A stretch of DNA of 64,000 nucleotides from Sphingosinithalassobacter tenebrarum (lineage in GTDB: Bacteria > Pseudomonadota > Alphaproteobacteria > Sphingomonadales > Sphingomonadaceae), in contig NZ_CP049109.1 in NCBI RefSeq assembly GCF_011057975.1, positions 3,441,001-3,505,000 of the forward strand, given 5' to 3'. The position numbers and the translations under genes were made by a program. Each line of letters opens with the position of its first letter. Position 1 is the stretch's first letter. The notes beneath the pieces were generated by a model. The model worked only from the letters and a program-made list of their open reading frames with translations, was not told where the DNA came from and searched no databases. Shown here piece after piece: positions 46,150 through 55,382 of this stretch.

Positions 46150-47478
46150 TCAGGTTTGCGGTGAGCCTTCCGCTCCAGCCCCCGCCTTCTTCCCCGTCAG
46201 CCAGGCGAAGAACAGCGGCACCGCGCCGTTGCGCGCAATCCAGCCGTCATAAGCGACATAATCGGGGTCGAGCTTCAGATGCTTTTCCTCGGTCTTTGCG
46301 CGCCAGTAATATACGCCGCTGACCGCACACATCAGAAGCGTGTTCCGAGCGGCGTCGGCAAGGCTGCCGGTTGTCGCGAGGAAGGGCAGCGTCGCCACCC
46401 ACCAGAACAGGTTTTTCGACAGATAGGCCGGGTGCCGGGTGAAGGCATAGGGGCCGTTGGTCAGGATGCCGCGATTGGTGAGGTTGGAAAAGCGGAAGCC
46501 GAACGCCACCGTCGCCCAGGCATAGACGGCAGTGAGCGCCACCAGCACCGCGCCGAACGCCCACATTGCGGGCATGCTTTCGCCGAACCAGCGAAACCAG
46601 CCGTCCTGCCCATAGGTACCGGAATGATAGTCGAGCGGCCCGCCATTGCCCATCAGGATGAAGGGCGGATAGCAGATCAGCGCCGCCGCCCAGCCGCTGG
46701 CGAACGGATTGGCCGAGCGGATATGCGAATCGAGCGGGCGGAAGGTGAGGATATAGCCGGCGGTCGCAAAGGCGACGTCGACCACGAACATGAAGCTGAT
46801 CAGCCAGTTGGCCAGGCTGACCGGATGCGACAGGATGGTGCCGGTTTCCCAGCGGATGAAATCGCCGAAATTGGGCGGCACGATCGACAGCATGAAGGCG
46901 AGGAAGAACCCCTTTACCGCCCAGCTGCGCAAGTGATTGGCGATCGCCGAACGGTCGACGTCCTCGCCATGTCCCATCAGCCAGGCGCCGAGCGACCAGC
47001 ACCCGTCCTTCGGTTCGATCAGCCGCCGGTCGAGCCACAGCACATAGGGGATCGAAAGAACGAACAGCCACGGCGCCGCCATTTCGAAACACCACATGGC
47101 GAAGGCGAAATTGCCCTGCCAGTAGAAGCGCCCGGTGGCATAGATCACGCCGATCCCGCCCCAGGTGAGCCACAGGCCCGCAAGCTTGGTCAGGCTGATG
47201 TCGAAGGTTTCGCGCCAAGGTCGCCTGATCGACCAGTCGATCCCGGTCGAGGGGCGACGATGCACCTTGTCGACAAAGACCGACCACAGCACCATCGGCA
47301 GTGCGCAGGCGAGCACGTTCGTCAGTGCCGAAAACGGCCCGTCCATCCCGAAAGTGCGCGCGATCACCACCCAGGTGATCATGCCCGCCATGCCGACGAG
47401 CCCGACCGCGCCGCTCACCGCCGAGCGGGGGCGCGGATCGGCCTTGGCCGGGGCTGCCAATGCGGTGTCGTGATACAT
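46150..47478 (-). CDS. Methyltransferase-family multi-pass membrane protein
   Basis: 442 residues with about ten hydrophobic helices. The C-terminal third has the ICMT/PEMT-like signature GPYAFTRHPAYLSKNLFWW followed by AKTEEKHLKLDPDYVAYDGW, which binds S-adenosylmethionine in characterised relatives. The first ~280 residues form an extra membrane domain without a recognised family. The substrate (lipid or isoprenoid) is unknown. The ATG at 47478 has no obvious ribosome-binding site. Confidence 0.7.
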   Translation of the reverse strand: MYHDTALAAPAKADPRPRSAVSGAVGLVGMAGMITWVVIARTFGMDGPFSALTNVLACALPMVLWSVFVDKVHRRPSTGIDWSIRRPWRETFDISLTKLAGLWLTWGGIGVIYATGRFYWQGNFAFAMWCFEMAAPWLFVLSIPYVLWLDRRLIEPKDGCWSLGAWLMGHGEDVDRSAIANHLRSWAVKGFFLAFMLSIVPPNFGDFIRWETGTILSHPVSLANWLISFMFVVDVAFATAGYILTFRPLDSHIRSANPFASGWAAALICYPPFILMGNGGPLDYHSGTYGQDGWFRWFGESMPAMWAFGAVLVALTAVYAWATVAFGFRFSNLTNRGILTNGPYAFTRHPAYLSKNLFWWVATLPFLATTGSLADAARNTLLMCAVSGVYYWRAKTEEKHLKLDPDYVAYDGWIARNGAVPLFFAWLTGKKAGAGAEGSPQT

Positions 47479-47582
47479 GGGTGCCGGGTTTAGGCGCGAA
47501 TGGTAAGCAAGCCGTGAAGGGTGTTTTGCTTCGCGCGCACCGCCGCCTGGCGGCGAAAACGGCGATAGCGTATCAACGGGCC

Positions 47583-48104
47583 ATGAACCGGCTCGAAATC
47601 GTGCTTGTGGTGGTGGCGATCGGAGCGACGCTCTATGGCGCGAACCTCCTGCACAGCCATGTGTACGATTATTATCTTGCGCAAATGCCGGAAGGAGGGC
47701 TGGCCGTGGCCACGGCCGGCTGGATCATCGCGACCTATGCTCCGATTGCCGTCATCGTGATCTTCTGGCGGCTGACGAAACGCGCCGGACCGCTGTACGC
47801 GCTGATCCTGCACGTGCTGCTGCTGCCTTGCGCGCTGGCCGCACTCCTTGTCGGCGATCAGCTGATGACGTCGACGATCCGCGATCCCGACTTCGACGCA
47901 ACGCTTGGGGCGCCGATGATGCCGGCGATGTTGGCGCTGATGGCCGCGTTGGGCGCCTATGGTGCAGCCTTGATGGCCCGCATTGCCGCATCGGCTTCGG
48001 AATGGCCCCCCGGCGGCCGTGAAGGTGTTTCGGGCGCGGTACTGACGAAACGTCGCCCCTGCGCAGGCAGGGGCCCATGTCTGCATCGTGCCGCGCATCG
48101 TTGA
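47583..48104 (+). CDS. Four-helix membrane protein whose C-terminus is repeat-derived
   Basis: 173 residues from the ATG at 47583. Four hydrophobic helices (IVLVVVAIGATLYGANLL, GWIIATYAPIAVIVIFW, ALILHVLLLPCALAALLVG, MPAMLALMAALGAYGAALM). The last ~17 codons, from position 48051, lie inside repeat copy A and read KRRPCAGRGPCLHRAAHR, so the original stop has probably been lost or replaced by the insertion. Family unknown. It is divergent from the methyltransferase-like gene. Confidence 0.55.
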   Translation: MNRLEIVLVVVAIGATLYGANLLHSHVYDYYLAQMPEGGLAVATAGWIIATYAPIAVIVIFWRLTKRAGPLYALILHVLLLPCALAALLVGDQLMTSTIRDPDFDATLGAPMMPAMLALMAALGAYGAALMARIAASASEWPPGGREGVSGAVLTKRRPCAGRGPCLHRAAHR

Positions 48105-48181
48105 CACATTCGCCGTCGCTCCTGTGTCAGCCGGTCATGCGAACTGCACAGCGATAGGCCCCTGCCTGCGCAGGGGCGACG
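48051..48181. mobile_element. Repeat element copy A (131 bp, 25-bp perfect terminal inverted repeats)
   Basis: The left end (48051-48075) begins CGTCGCCCCTGCGCAGG; the right end (48157-48181) is its exact reverse complement. The two ends differ just inside: CATGTCTG on one side, TATCGCTG on the other, as in copies B and C. An internal dyad TGACACA/TGTGTCA occurs at 48102-48126. It contains no ORF of its own and overlaps the 3' end of the 47583 gene. REPIN/MITE-like, with no visible target duplication. Confidence 0.85.
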
Positions 48182-48293
48182 AGCACCGCGAAACCTTATG
48201 ATACCAAGCGGACTGCCGCCGCCCCCTTTACCTTGTGCAGCGCAGCGGCTTTATTGCCGCCAACCCAATTCCTTCCCGAAAGGCCATACCTCC

Positions 48294-50210
48294 ATGCGTC
48301 GTTCGTTCGCCTTTGCCGCATTGCTGCTCACCACCGCCACCCCTGCGCTCGCCCAGAATTCGGCGCCGCAGCCAGTGCCGTATGAAGACACCATCCCGGC
48401 GCCGAAGGACGTGCCCTATCCCGGCACGATCATGCTGAACGTCGATGCGACCGATGTCGAACAGGGCATCTTCCATGTCCGCGAGACCATCCCGGTCGCG
48501 CAAGCGGGCCCGATGGTGCTGCTCTATCCGTCCTGGCTGCCGGGCAAGCATGCCTCGCGCGGCGAGATCGAGAAGCTCACCGGGCTGACCATCACCGCCA
48601 ATGGCGAGACGGTGCCGTGGGTGCGCGATTCGGTCGACGTCTATGCCTTTCACCTCGATGTGCCCGAAGGTGTCGACACGCTCGAGCTGAGCTTTCAGTT
48701 CACCTCCGCGGTTGCCGGCAATCAGGGCCGCATCGTCGTCGCGCCGAGCATGATGAACCTGCAATTCCCTTCGGTCAGCCTGTATCCCGCGGGCTATTTC
48801 ACGCGGCAGATCCCGATCGAGGCGACCGTCACCTATCCCGAAGGCTGGACGGCACGTTCGGGCCTCCCCGCGACCAACCGGGGATCGGTCTATAGCTACG
48901 AACCGACCAACTACATGGTGCTGGTCGATTCGCCGGTCTTTGCCGGGCGCTATTTCCGCGAATGGGAACTGACCGACCGAGTGGACCTCAATGTCTTCGC
49001 CGACGCGCCCGAACAGCTTGCGGCGGCAACCGACGAGATGATCGAAACCCACCGCGCGCTGGTCGAACAGGCAGTAAAGCTTTTCGGCACCCAGCAATAT
49101 GACCAGTATGAATTCCTGCTGGCGCTGACCGGGGAAATGGGCGGTATCGGGCTGGAGCATCACCGCAGCTCGGAAAACGGCGTCGATACCGATTATTTCT
49201 CCGGCTGGGAAAACGCGCTCGGCGATCGCGGGCTGCTGCCGCATGAATTCGTGCACAGCTGGAACGGCAAATACCGCCGCGGCGAGGACCTGTGGACGCC
49301 CGATTTCCGCACGCCGATGCGCGACAACCAGATGTGGGTCTATGAAGGCCAGACGCAATTCTGGGGCGTCGTTCTCGCCGCGCGATCGGGGATGATCCCC
49401 AAGGAAGACGTGCTCGGGCTGCTCGCCTTCTACGCCGCCATCTATGGCGAAGGGCGCGCGGGGCGGCAGTGGCGCCCGCTGATCGACACGACGCACGATC
49501 CGATCATCGCCGCGCGCAAGCCCAAGCCCTGGACCAGCTGGCAGCGCTCGGAAGACTATTATGTCGAGGGGCTGCTGATCTGGCTCGAAACCGATGCGAA
49601 GATCCGCGAGCTGACCGGCGGCGAAAAATCGATCGACGATTTCGCCCGCGCCTTTTTCGGTTCGGGTCGCGACGGCGACTGGGGCGAAGTGACCTATGAT
49701 TTCGCCGAAGTGGTCGACACGCTGAACGGCGTCGTCGCCTGGGACTGGGACAGTTTCCTGACCGAGCGCGTCTATGACGTGAACCCGGACGTGCCGCTCG
49801 CCGGCTTTACCGAGAACGGCTATCGTCTGGTCTTCACCGAAACGCCGAACAGCTACATGCGCAACTATGAATCGCAGCGCAATCGCGTGCATCTGGGCTA
49901 TTCGATCGGCCTGGTGGTGAGCGGCAGCGGCAACATCACCGAAGTCACCTGGGGCGGCCCGGCCTTCGAGGCGGGGCTCGACGTCGCCGACGATCTGATC
50001 GCCGTGAACGGCACTGCCTACAGCAATGCCGGACTGAAGGCCGCCGTGACCGCGGCAAAGGACAGCAGCGACCCCATCCGCCTGACTGTTCGCTCGGGCG
50101 ATAGGATTCACGAAGTTGTGATCGACTATCACGGCGGGCTGCGCTATCCGCGCCTCGAAAAAATCGCCAGTGGAGAGGCTGGCCTGGATCGGCTTCTGCA
50201 AGCCAAATAG
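48294..50210 (+). CDS. Exported M61-family metallopeptidase with PDZ domain
   Basis: 638 residues from the ATG at 48294. The signal peptide MRRSFAFAALLLTTATPALAQ is followed by an N-terminal beta domain. The zinc site is HEFVH at 317-321 with Glu351 (VYEGQT) as the likely third ligand, and GIGLEHHRS is just upstream. A PDZ domain closes the protein (GPAFEAGLDVADDLIAVNGTAYS). M61 enzymes are glycyl aminopeptidases; this one should act in the periplasm. A pyrophosphatase gene follows 13 bp downstream. Confidence 0.92.
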   Translation: MRRSFAFAALLLTTATPALAQNSAPQPVPYEDTIPAPKDVPYPGTIMLNVDATDVEQGIFHVRETIPVAQAGPMVLLYPSWLPGKHASRGEIEKLTGLTITANGETVPWVRDSVDVYAFHLDVPEGVDTLELSFQFTSAVAGNQGRIVVAPSMMNLQFPSVSLYPAGYFTRQIPIEATVTYPEGWTARSGLPATNRGSVYSYEPTNYMVLVDSPVFAGRYFREWELTDRVDLNVFADAPEQLAAATDEMIETHRALVEQAVKLFGTQQYDQYEFLLALTGEMGGIGLEHHRSSENGVDTDYFSGWENALGDRGLLPHEFVHSWNGKYRRGEDLWTPDFRTPMRDNQMWVYEGQTQFWGVVLAARSGMIPKEDVLGLLAFYAAIYGEGRAGRQWRPLIDTTHDPIIAARKPKPWTSWQRSEDYYVEGLLIWLETDAKIRELTGGEKSIDDFARAFFGSGRDGDWGEVTYDFAEVVDTLNGVVAWDWDSFLTERVYDVNPDVPLAGFTENGYRLVFTETPNSYMRNYESQRNRVHLGYSIGLVVSGSGNITEVTWGGPAFEAGLDVADDLIAVNGTAYSNAGLKAAVTAAKDSSDPIRLTVRSGDRIHEVVIDYHGGLRYPRLEKIASGEAGLDRLLQAK

Positions 50211-50223
50211 GAACCTAGAAAAC

Positions 50224-50763
50224 ATGCGCATTGATATGGTGCCGGTGGGCGACAAACCGCCCCACAGCCTTAACGTGATCATCGAAGTTCCCGTCGGCGG
50301 CGAGCCGGTAAAATACGAATTCGACAAGAGCTCGGGCGCGCTCTTCGTCGACCGGATCCTGCACACGCCGATGCGCTATCCGGCCAATTACGGCTTTGTG
50401 CCGCACACGCTTTCGCCCGATGGCGATCCGCTCGACGCGCTCGTCGTCGCGCGCTCGCCGTTCATCGCAGGCTGCGTTGTGCGCGCGCGCCCGATCGCGG
50501 TGCTGAACCTGGAAGACGAACATGGCGGCGATGAAAAGCTGGTCTGCGTGCCGGTGGATTCGACTTTCCCCTATTACACCAATGTCGAGGAAAAGGACGA
50601 TCTGCCCGACATCGTCTTCCAGCAGATCGAGCATTTCTTCACCCACTACAAAGACCTGGAAAAGGAAAAGTGGGTCCGCGTCGGCACCTGGGGCGGCGCC
50701 GACGACGCACGCCGGATCGTGATCGAGGCGATCGAACGCGCGAAGGACGCCAAGGCGGCGTAA
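50224..50763 (+). CDS. ppa: Inorganic pyrophosphatase, family I
   Basis: Hydrolyses PPi and so drives biosynthetic reactions. 179 residues from the ATG at 50224 (MRIDMVPVGDKPP). The metal-binding signature DGDPLDALV is at 66-74. YEFDKSSGAL near 31 and RYPANYGFVPHTL near 51 are also family residues. It sits 13 bp after the M61 peptidase and probably shares its transcript; a REP-like palindrome follows. Confidence 0.96.
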   Translation: MRIDMVPVGDKPPHSLNVIIEVPVGGEPVKYEFDKSSGALFVDRILHTPMRYPANYGFVPHTLSPDGDPLDALVVARSPFIAGCVVRARPIAVLNLEDEHGGDEKLVCVPVDSTFPYYTNVEEKDDLPDIVFQQIEHFFTHYKDLEKEKWVRVGTWGGADDARRIVIEAIERAKDAKAA

Positions 50764-50782
50764 GCGCTTCTTTCCAGTCACT

Positions 50783-50872
50783 CCGTTGGTGCTGAGCCTG
50801 TCGAAGCACCGTTCTTCTTCTTGCACCGTCGCAGAAGGCAGAACGGCACTTCGACAGGCTCAGTGCTAACGG
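50783..50872. repeat. REP-like inverted repeat after ppa
   Basis: CCGTTGGTGCTGAGCCTGTC and its near-complete reverse complement (ACTTCGACAGGCTCAGTGCT...) form arms of about 30 nt, extended by GTTCT/AGAAC pairs, with a ~25-nt centre. It matches the element at 45895, is well placed to act as a 3'-end hairpin for ppa, and also lies close to the convergent TfoX gene. Confidence 0.7.
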
Positions 50873-50897
50873 GTGTGGGTGGGCAGTCGGAGTGCCC

Positions 50898-51248
50898 CTA
50901 CCCCTTGCGCTTCTTCTTCGCCGGCGCCCGCGCGCCGGCCTCTATCCCCAGTCCGGCCCAGCGGCGCATCGCTTCGGGATCGTCATAGACATCGGCGGGC
51001 GCGCGGCGATAGTTCATCGTGCCGGTCTTGCCGTTCATATCGACAGCGAAGCGCTCGGCGCCTTCCGCGTCCCAGACGGGATCGCTCTTCGCATCGGCCT
51101 TGAACCAGATTTCGCCGTCATCGACGATCGCGAAGATAGTGCCGTCGCAGTAGAGCGTCGCGCCGCCCATCATGTGCCGCATCGTCACCGGGCCGAGCGG
51201 TTCGAGCGCCTCGCCCACCCAGGCGATCAGCCCTTCGTCGATAGCCAT
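50898..51248 (-). CDS. TfoX/Sxy N-terminal domain protein
   Basis: 116 residues from the ATG at 51248. TfoX_N pattern: MRHMMGGATLYCDGTIFAIVDDGEIWFKAD, then FAVDMNGKTGTMNYRRAPADVYDDPEAMRRWAGLGI. The family includes the competence regulator Sxy, but stand-alone N-domain proteins are of unknown function. The Lys/Arg tail (KKKRKG) is basic. The ATG shares one base with the GNAT stop, so it is co-expressed with that gene. Confidence 0.88.
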   Translation of the reverse strand: MAIDEGLIAWVGEALEPLGPVTMRHMMGGATLYCDGTIFAIVDDGEIWFKADAKSDPVWDAEGAERFAVDMNGKTGTMNYRRAPADVYDDPEAMRRWAGLGIEAGARAPAKKKRKG

Positions 51249-51736
51249 CAGCCCGCGTCGCTTGCCGCGAATTCGTGCAGCGCATCCCCCGAAAGGCGCC
51301 AGTGCTCCCACTCGCCACCCTCGGGAACCCCACCGATCCGGCGATAGAAACCCTTGGCGTCGACATTCCAGTCGAGCACCGCCCAGGACAGTCGGTCGGC
51401 GCCGCGTTCCACTGCGATCGCCGCCAGCCGCGCGAGCAGCGCCTGGCCGATGCCGGTACCGCGCGCCTTGGGGTCGATGAACAGATCTTCCAGATAGAGC
51501 CCCGGCACACCGGAAAAGGTGGAGAAGGTGGTGTAATAGACTGCGAAGCCCGCCGGACTGCCCTCGCATTCGGCGATCAGCACCTGCGCGGCGCGATGAT
51601 CACCGAACAAATGCCGCTCCAGATCGCGCTCGGTGCATGTCACCCGATCGGAAAGCCGGACATATTCGGCGAGCTTGCGGATGAAGCCCGCGATCAGGCC
51701 GATATCCTCGGGTCGCGCCTCGCGAATATGAGTCAT
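51248..51736 (-). CDS. GNAT-family N-acetyltransferase
   Basis: 162 residues. The acetyl-CoA loop is visible as DPKARGTGIGQALLARL; THIREARPEDIGLIAGFIRKLAEY at the N-terminus and VLDWNVDAKGFYRRIGG near the end fit the diamine/spermidine acetyltransferase-like subset, although the substrate is not provable. ATG 51736 overlaps the EamA stop (ATGA). It forms a tight cluster with the TfoX and EamA genes. Confidence 0.9.
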   Translation of the reverse strand: MTHIREARPEDIGLIAGFIRKLAEYVRLSDRVTCTERDLERHLFGDHRAAQVLIAECEGSPAGFAVYYTTFSTFSGVPGLYLEDLFIDPKARGTGIGQALLARLAAIAVERGADRLSWAVLDWNVDAKGFYRRIGGVPEGGEWEHWRLSGDALHEFAASDAG

Positions 51737-52623
51737 GGCATCACCTCCGCTTCCTGCGGCGCATAGCGCCCCCGCGCCCCCCAGACGCAGCCGCAGATGA
51801 TCAGCGCCGCGCCGGCAAGGGTGAACATCGAAACATGCTCGCCGAACAATATCCAGCCATAGAATGCCGCCCACAGAAATGAGGTGAATTCCGTAGGCGC
51901 GAGATAGCTTGCCTCGGCGCGGGCATAGGCCCAGCTCAATATACCGAGCGACACGGTCGCCAGCGCCGCGCCGAGCAGGATCGCCGGCCAGTGTTCGGCG
52001 GCGGGCACCGCGCCCAGCCAGGGGATGGCAAACGCCAGCAGCAGCGCGACGACGATGCCCTGGAACAGCGTGATCTCCACCGGACCGGCGACCAGCGCCT
52101 GCTGGCGCATCAGGATGATGTTCCAGCTGTAACAGAGCGCCGATGCCAATATGGCAAGCGCGCCCCGGAACGCGTCGTCGCCCAGATCGCCATGCGCCTG
52201 GCCGGCGAGGATGACGCCGACTCCGGCAGCGGCGACCAGCGATGCGGCGACTGTCCGGCCGCGCACCCGTTCGCCCAGCAGCAGCGCTGCGAGGAACAGT
52301 GCGATCAGCGGCGCGACATAGGTAAGCGCGATTGCCTGCGCCATCGGCACGCGCGCCAGCCCCCAGAAGAAGAGCAGCGCCATTGCCGTCGATACCGCGC
52401 CCCGGATGAGGTGGAGGCGCATCGCCGCACGTGACGGCCTGCGTGCCCCGGCAATCCACCAGACGAGGCCGCTGAATCCGATCCCCGCCAGCGTGCGCCA
52501 GAACAGCGCGAGATAGACGCCGAGCGCGAGCGTCAGCCCCTTCATCACCGCGTCCATCGCCGAGAAGACGCCGATGCCGAACGACGCGACGAGGAAGGCG
52601 AAGGCCGGAGACGTGCCGCGCAT
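51733..52623 (-). CDS. EamA/DMT-superfamily transporter
   Basis: 296 residues with ten predicted helices in two EamA repeats. The first has MDAVMKGLTLALGVYLALFWRTLAG and ending helices; the second has ALCYSWNIILMRQQALV and YLAPTEFTSFLWAAFYGWILFGE. A metabolite exporter is the usual role; the substrate is not evident. It ends in an ATGA overlap with the acetyltransferase and starts 3 bp after the preceding gene's stop, so it belongs to the ispG-TfoX minus-strand run. Confidence 0.88.
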   Translation of the reverse strand: MRGTSPAFAFLVASFGIGVFSAMDAVMKGLTLALGVYLALFWRTLAGIGFSGLVWWIAGARRPSRAAMRLHLIRGAVSTAMALLFFWGLARVPMAQAIALTYVAPLIALFLAALLLGERVRGRTVAASLVAAAGVGVILAGQAHGDLGDDAFRGALAILASALCYSWNIILMRQQALVAGPVEITLFQGIVVALLLAFAIPWLGAVPAAEHWPAILLGAALATVSLGILSWAYARAEASYLAPTEFTSFLWAAFYGWILFGEHVSMFTLAGAALIICGCVWGARGRYAPQEAEVMP

Positions 52624-52626
52624 CGG

Positions 52627-52950
52627 TCAGCGCTGCCGGGTGGCGTAGCTGCGGATGCGGTGGAGCAGCCGCACCAGCGGCGCATCGGCGACGGCAAGCG
52701 CCGCGATGATCGCGAATATGGCCAGCCCCGCGCCGAGCATGGCGGGGTCGCCCTGCGCCTGGCCGGTCTGCGACACGACCACCATCCGCAGCGCGGGCAG
52801 GATCGCGAACAATGCGGCGAAACGCCCGGTCCAGCGAGTCATCCAGCGCGGCAGGCCGGGCACGAACAGCAGCAGATAGCGGAGCACGAGCAGCACGGCC
52901 GCCGTCGCGAGCACGTCTCCGGTGGCGGCGACATGCGCGATGCCGGTCAT
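52627..52950 (-). CDS. Small membrane protein of unknown function
   Basis: 107 residues with two or three hydrophobic helices (GDVLATAAVLLVLRYLLLFVPGL, FAALFAILPALRMVVVS, AMLGAGLAIFAIIAALAVA) and an Arg-rich C-terminus (LLHRIRSYATRQR). The start is one base past the ispG stop. No family recognised. The spacing says it is co-transcribed with ispG and the EamA gene. Confidence 0.62.
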   Translation of the reverse strand: MTGIAHVAATGDVLATAAVLLVLRYLLLFVPGLPRWMTRWTGRFAALFAILPALRMVVVSQTGQAQGDPAMLGAGLAIFAIIAALAVADAPLVRLLHRIRSYATRQR

Positions 52951-52951
52951 G

Positions 52952-54082
52952 CTATTCGGCGGCCTGCACCTGCGCGGTTGCCTCGCCCGCAGCTTCGATC
53001 TCGGCGGCCTTCGCCTCGACCAGCCGGACGATATGATCGATCATGTCGGCGTCCTGGACATGATGGTCGGTGACGCCCGAAAGATAGACCATGTGCTTGC
53101 CCGCGCCGCCGCCGGTGATGCCGATATCGGTTTCGCGCGCTTCGCCGGGGCCGTTGACGACGCAGCCGAGAACGCTGAGCGACATCGGCGTGCGGATGTG
53201 GCTGAGGCGTTCTTCGAGCTTCTCGACGGTGCGGATCACGTCGAATCCCTGCCGTGCGCAGCTGGGGCAGCTCACCACGCGCACGCCGCGATTGCGGATG
53301 CCGAGCGCCTTGAGAATCTCGAAGCCGACGCGCACTTCCTCTTCCGGCTCGGCCGAAAGCGAGACGCGCAGCGTGTCGCCGATGCCAAACCACAGCAGAT
53401 TGCCGATGCCGATCGCGGATTTCACTGTCCCGCCGACGAACCCGCCCGCTTCGGTGATGCCGAGATGGAGCGGGCAATCGACCGTTTCGGCGAGCTGCTG
53501 ATAGGCGGCGACGGCGAGGAACACGTCGCTTGCCTTCACCGCGACCTTGAATTCGTGGAAGTCGTGATCCTGAAGCAGCTTGATATGATCGAGCGCGCTT
53601 TCGACCAAAGCCTCGGGGCACGGCTCGCCGTACTTTTCCAGCAGATCCTTTTCGAGGCTGCCGGCATTGACGCCGATGCGGATCGAACAGCCATTCGCCT
53701 TGGCCGCGTCCACCACTTCCTTCACGCGCGATGCCGAGCCGATATTGCCCGGATTGATGCGCAGGCACGCCGCGCCGGCATCGGCGGCTTCGAGCGCGCG
53801 CTTATAGTGGAAATGGATGTCGGCGACGATCGGCACCTGCGCCGCGCGAACGATCTGCTTGAGCGCGGTCGTGCTTTCCACATCGGGGCAGGAGACGCGG
53901 ATGATGTCCGCGCCCGCCTCCTCGCAGCGGCGAATCTGGTCGACCGTCGCGGTGACGTCGGCAGTGACCGTATTGGTCATCGTCTGCACCGAAATCGGCG
54001 CATCGCCCCCGACGGGGACGTTGCCGACCATGATCTGGCGGCTCTTGCGGCGCATGATATCGCGCCAGGGACGGACGGACAT
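52952..54082 (-). CDS. ispG: (E)-4-hydroxy-3-methylbut-2-enyl-diphosphate synthase
   Basis: Iron-sulfur enzyme of the MEP isoprenoid pathway. 376 residues from the ATG at 54082. The three Cys ligands of the 4Fe-4S cluster are Cys272, Cys275 (VSCPSCARQ) and Cys307 ([10 protein letters not shown]), with Glu314 nearby. [29 protein letters not shown] is the TIM-barrel signature. It shares no operon with other isoprenoid genes here; ubiA lies about 10 kb away. Confidence 0.96.
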   Translation of the reverse strand: MSVRPWRDIMRRKSRQIMVGNVPVGGDAPISVQTMTNTVTADVTATVDQIRRCEEAGADIIRVSCPDVESTTALKQIVRAAQVPIVADIHFHYKRALEAADAGAACLRINPGNIGSASRVKEVVDAAKANGCSIRIGVNAGSLEKDLLEKYGEPCPEALVESALDHIKLLQDHDFHEFKVAVKASDVFLAVAAYQQLAETVDCPLHLGITEAGGFVGGTVKSAIGIGNLLWFGIGDTLRVSLSAEPEEEVRVGFEILKALGIRNRGVRVVSCPSCARQGFDVIRTVEKLEERLSHIRTPMSLSVLGCVVNGPGEARETDIGITGGGAGKHMVYLSGVTDHHVQDADMIDHIVRLVEAKAAEIEAAGEATAQVQAAE

Positions 54083-54179
54083 GGGGATTTGCTCGCTAAC
54101 GCTTCGCTTACACCTGCGCCTTATAGCGATCCCGCGTCGCACGTGAAAGGCACGAGACGCCGCGAGGACCGCAATTTCG

Positions 54180-55382
54180 ATGGACGCCAGAGCCGGCACC
54201 ATCCCGATAGCAGTGCAAGGCCAGCGCCATTACGGGCTGGACTGGTTGCGCATCGCCGCTTTCGGCCTGCTGATCTTCTATCACATCACACTGGTTTTCG
54301 TGCCGGGCAACTGGGTGATCAAGAGCGCGACCACTTATGAATGGCTGATCGTTCCGGCGACTCTGCTGAACCCCTGGCGGCTGGCGCTGCTCTTCGCCGT
54401 GTCAGGCTATGCCTCGGCCAAACTGCTCGCCAAGACCGGCAGCGTCGGCGCCTTTGCCTGGTCGCGCGCAAAGCGGCTGCTGATTCCGCTTGCCTTCGGC
54501 ATGGTGATTCTGGTGCCGGTGGAAATGTGGGTCCGCGTGCTCCAGAACGGCTATGATCACGGCTATACCTATTTCTGGCTGCATGACAGCTGGCATTGGG
54601 GCCGCTTCTTCGACACCGAATTTCCCAGCTGGGAACATCTCTGGTTCGTCGAATATCTCGCCGCCTACACCTTCGCGCTGGCGCTGGTGCTGGCGTGGCT
54701 GCCGCAGCGCGCCGATCGCGTGATCGCGGCAACCGCCGAATGGCTGAGCATCAGGAACCGGCTGCTCTGGGCGCCCGCCGCCGCGCTGGTGACGATGAAG
54801 CTGGGACTGTTGTTCGTCGTTCCCGAAAAACAGGGACTGTTCACCGACTGGTCGGGCCATGCGCTCTATGTCCCGCCTTTCCTGTTCGGATTCGTGCTGG
54901 CGCGCACGCCCGCGCTATGGGCACCGATGGAGCGGCTGTGGCGACCGGCGCTGCTGGCATCGGCGCTGGCGGGAGCGATCCTGATCGCGATCGAACTGAC
55001 ATGGCAGGGCGATGCCTGGCCGCCGCATGCGATTCAGGCACTCGACCGCGCGGCGCGCTATGCGATGGCATGGACGATGACGCTGGCGCTGTTCCGTCTT
55101 GCCGACCGGATGTGGAATCGAGATCATCCGCTTCGCGCCACGCTCAGCGAAGCGGTCTTCCCCTTCTACCTGATCCATCACGGCGCGATCATCCTGACGG
55201 CCTGGTATCTGCTGCCGCTGGGCCTGCACCCGCTCGCCGAGTTCGTCGCGCTGGTCGCCGCGACCATCGCGGCCTGCCTGACCTTCTACATCGTCGGGCG
55301 CGACATCGCACCGCTGCGCCCGCTGATCGGACTCGGCCCGCGCCGGTCAAAGCCCGCCGCGGTAACGCCTGCTGCCGCGTAG
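54180..55382 (+). CDS. Acyltransferase-3 family membrane protein, first paralogue
   Basis: 400 residues and ten hydrophobic helices. The start of the membrane acyltransferase (OpgC/MdoC-like) domain is [19 protein letters not shown], and [16 protein letters not shown] is the C-terminal signature. These enzymes add O-acyl groups to periplasmic glucans, polysaccharides or lipids. The ATG at 54180 is 97 bp from the divergent ispG. Its 3' end overlaps the convergent LytTR gene by 36 bp. A second paralogue lies at 56253. Confidence 0.83.
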   Translation: MDARAGTIPIAVQGQRHYGLDWLRIAAFGLLIFYHITLVFVPGNWVIKSATTYEWLIVPATLLNPWRLALLFAVSGYASAKLLAKTGSVGAFAWSRAKRLLIPLAFGMVILVPVEMWVRVLQNGYDHGYTYFWLHDSWHWGRFFDTEFPSWEHLWFVEYLAAYTFALALVLAWLPQRADRVIAATAEWLSIRNRLLWAPAAALVTMKLGLLFVVPEKQGLFTDWSGHALYVPPFLFGFVLARTPALWAPMERLWRPALLASALAGAILIAIELTWQGDAWPPHAIQALDRAARYAMAWTMTLALFRLADRMWNRDHPLRATLSEAVFPFYLIHHGAIILTAWYLLPLGLHPLAEFVALVAATIAACLTFYIVGRDIAPLRPLIGLGPRRSKPAAVTPAAA

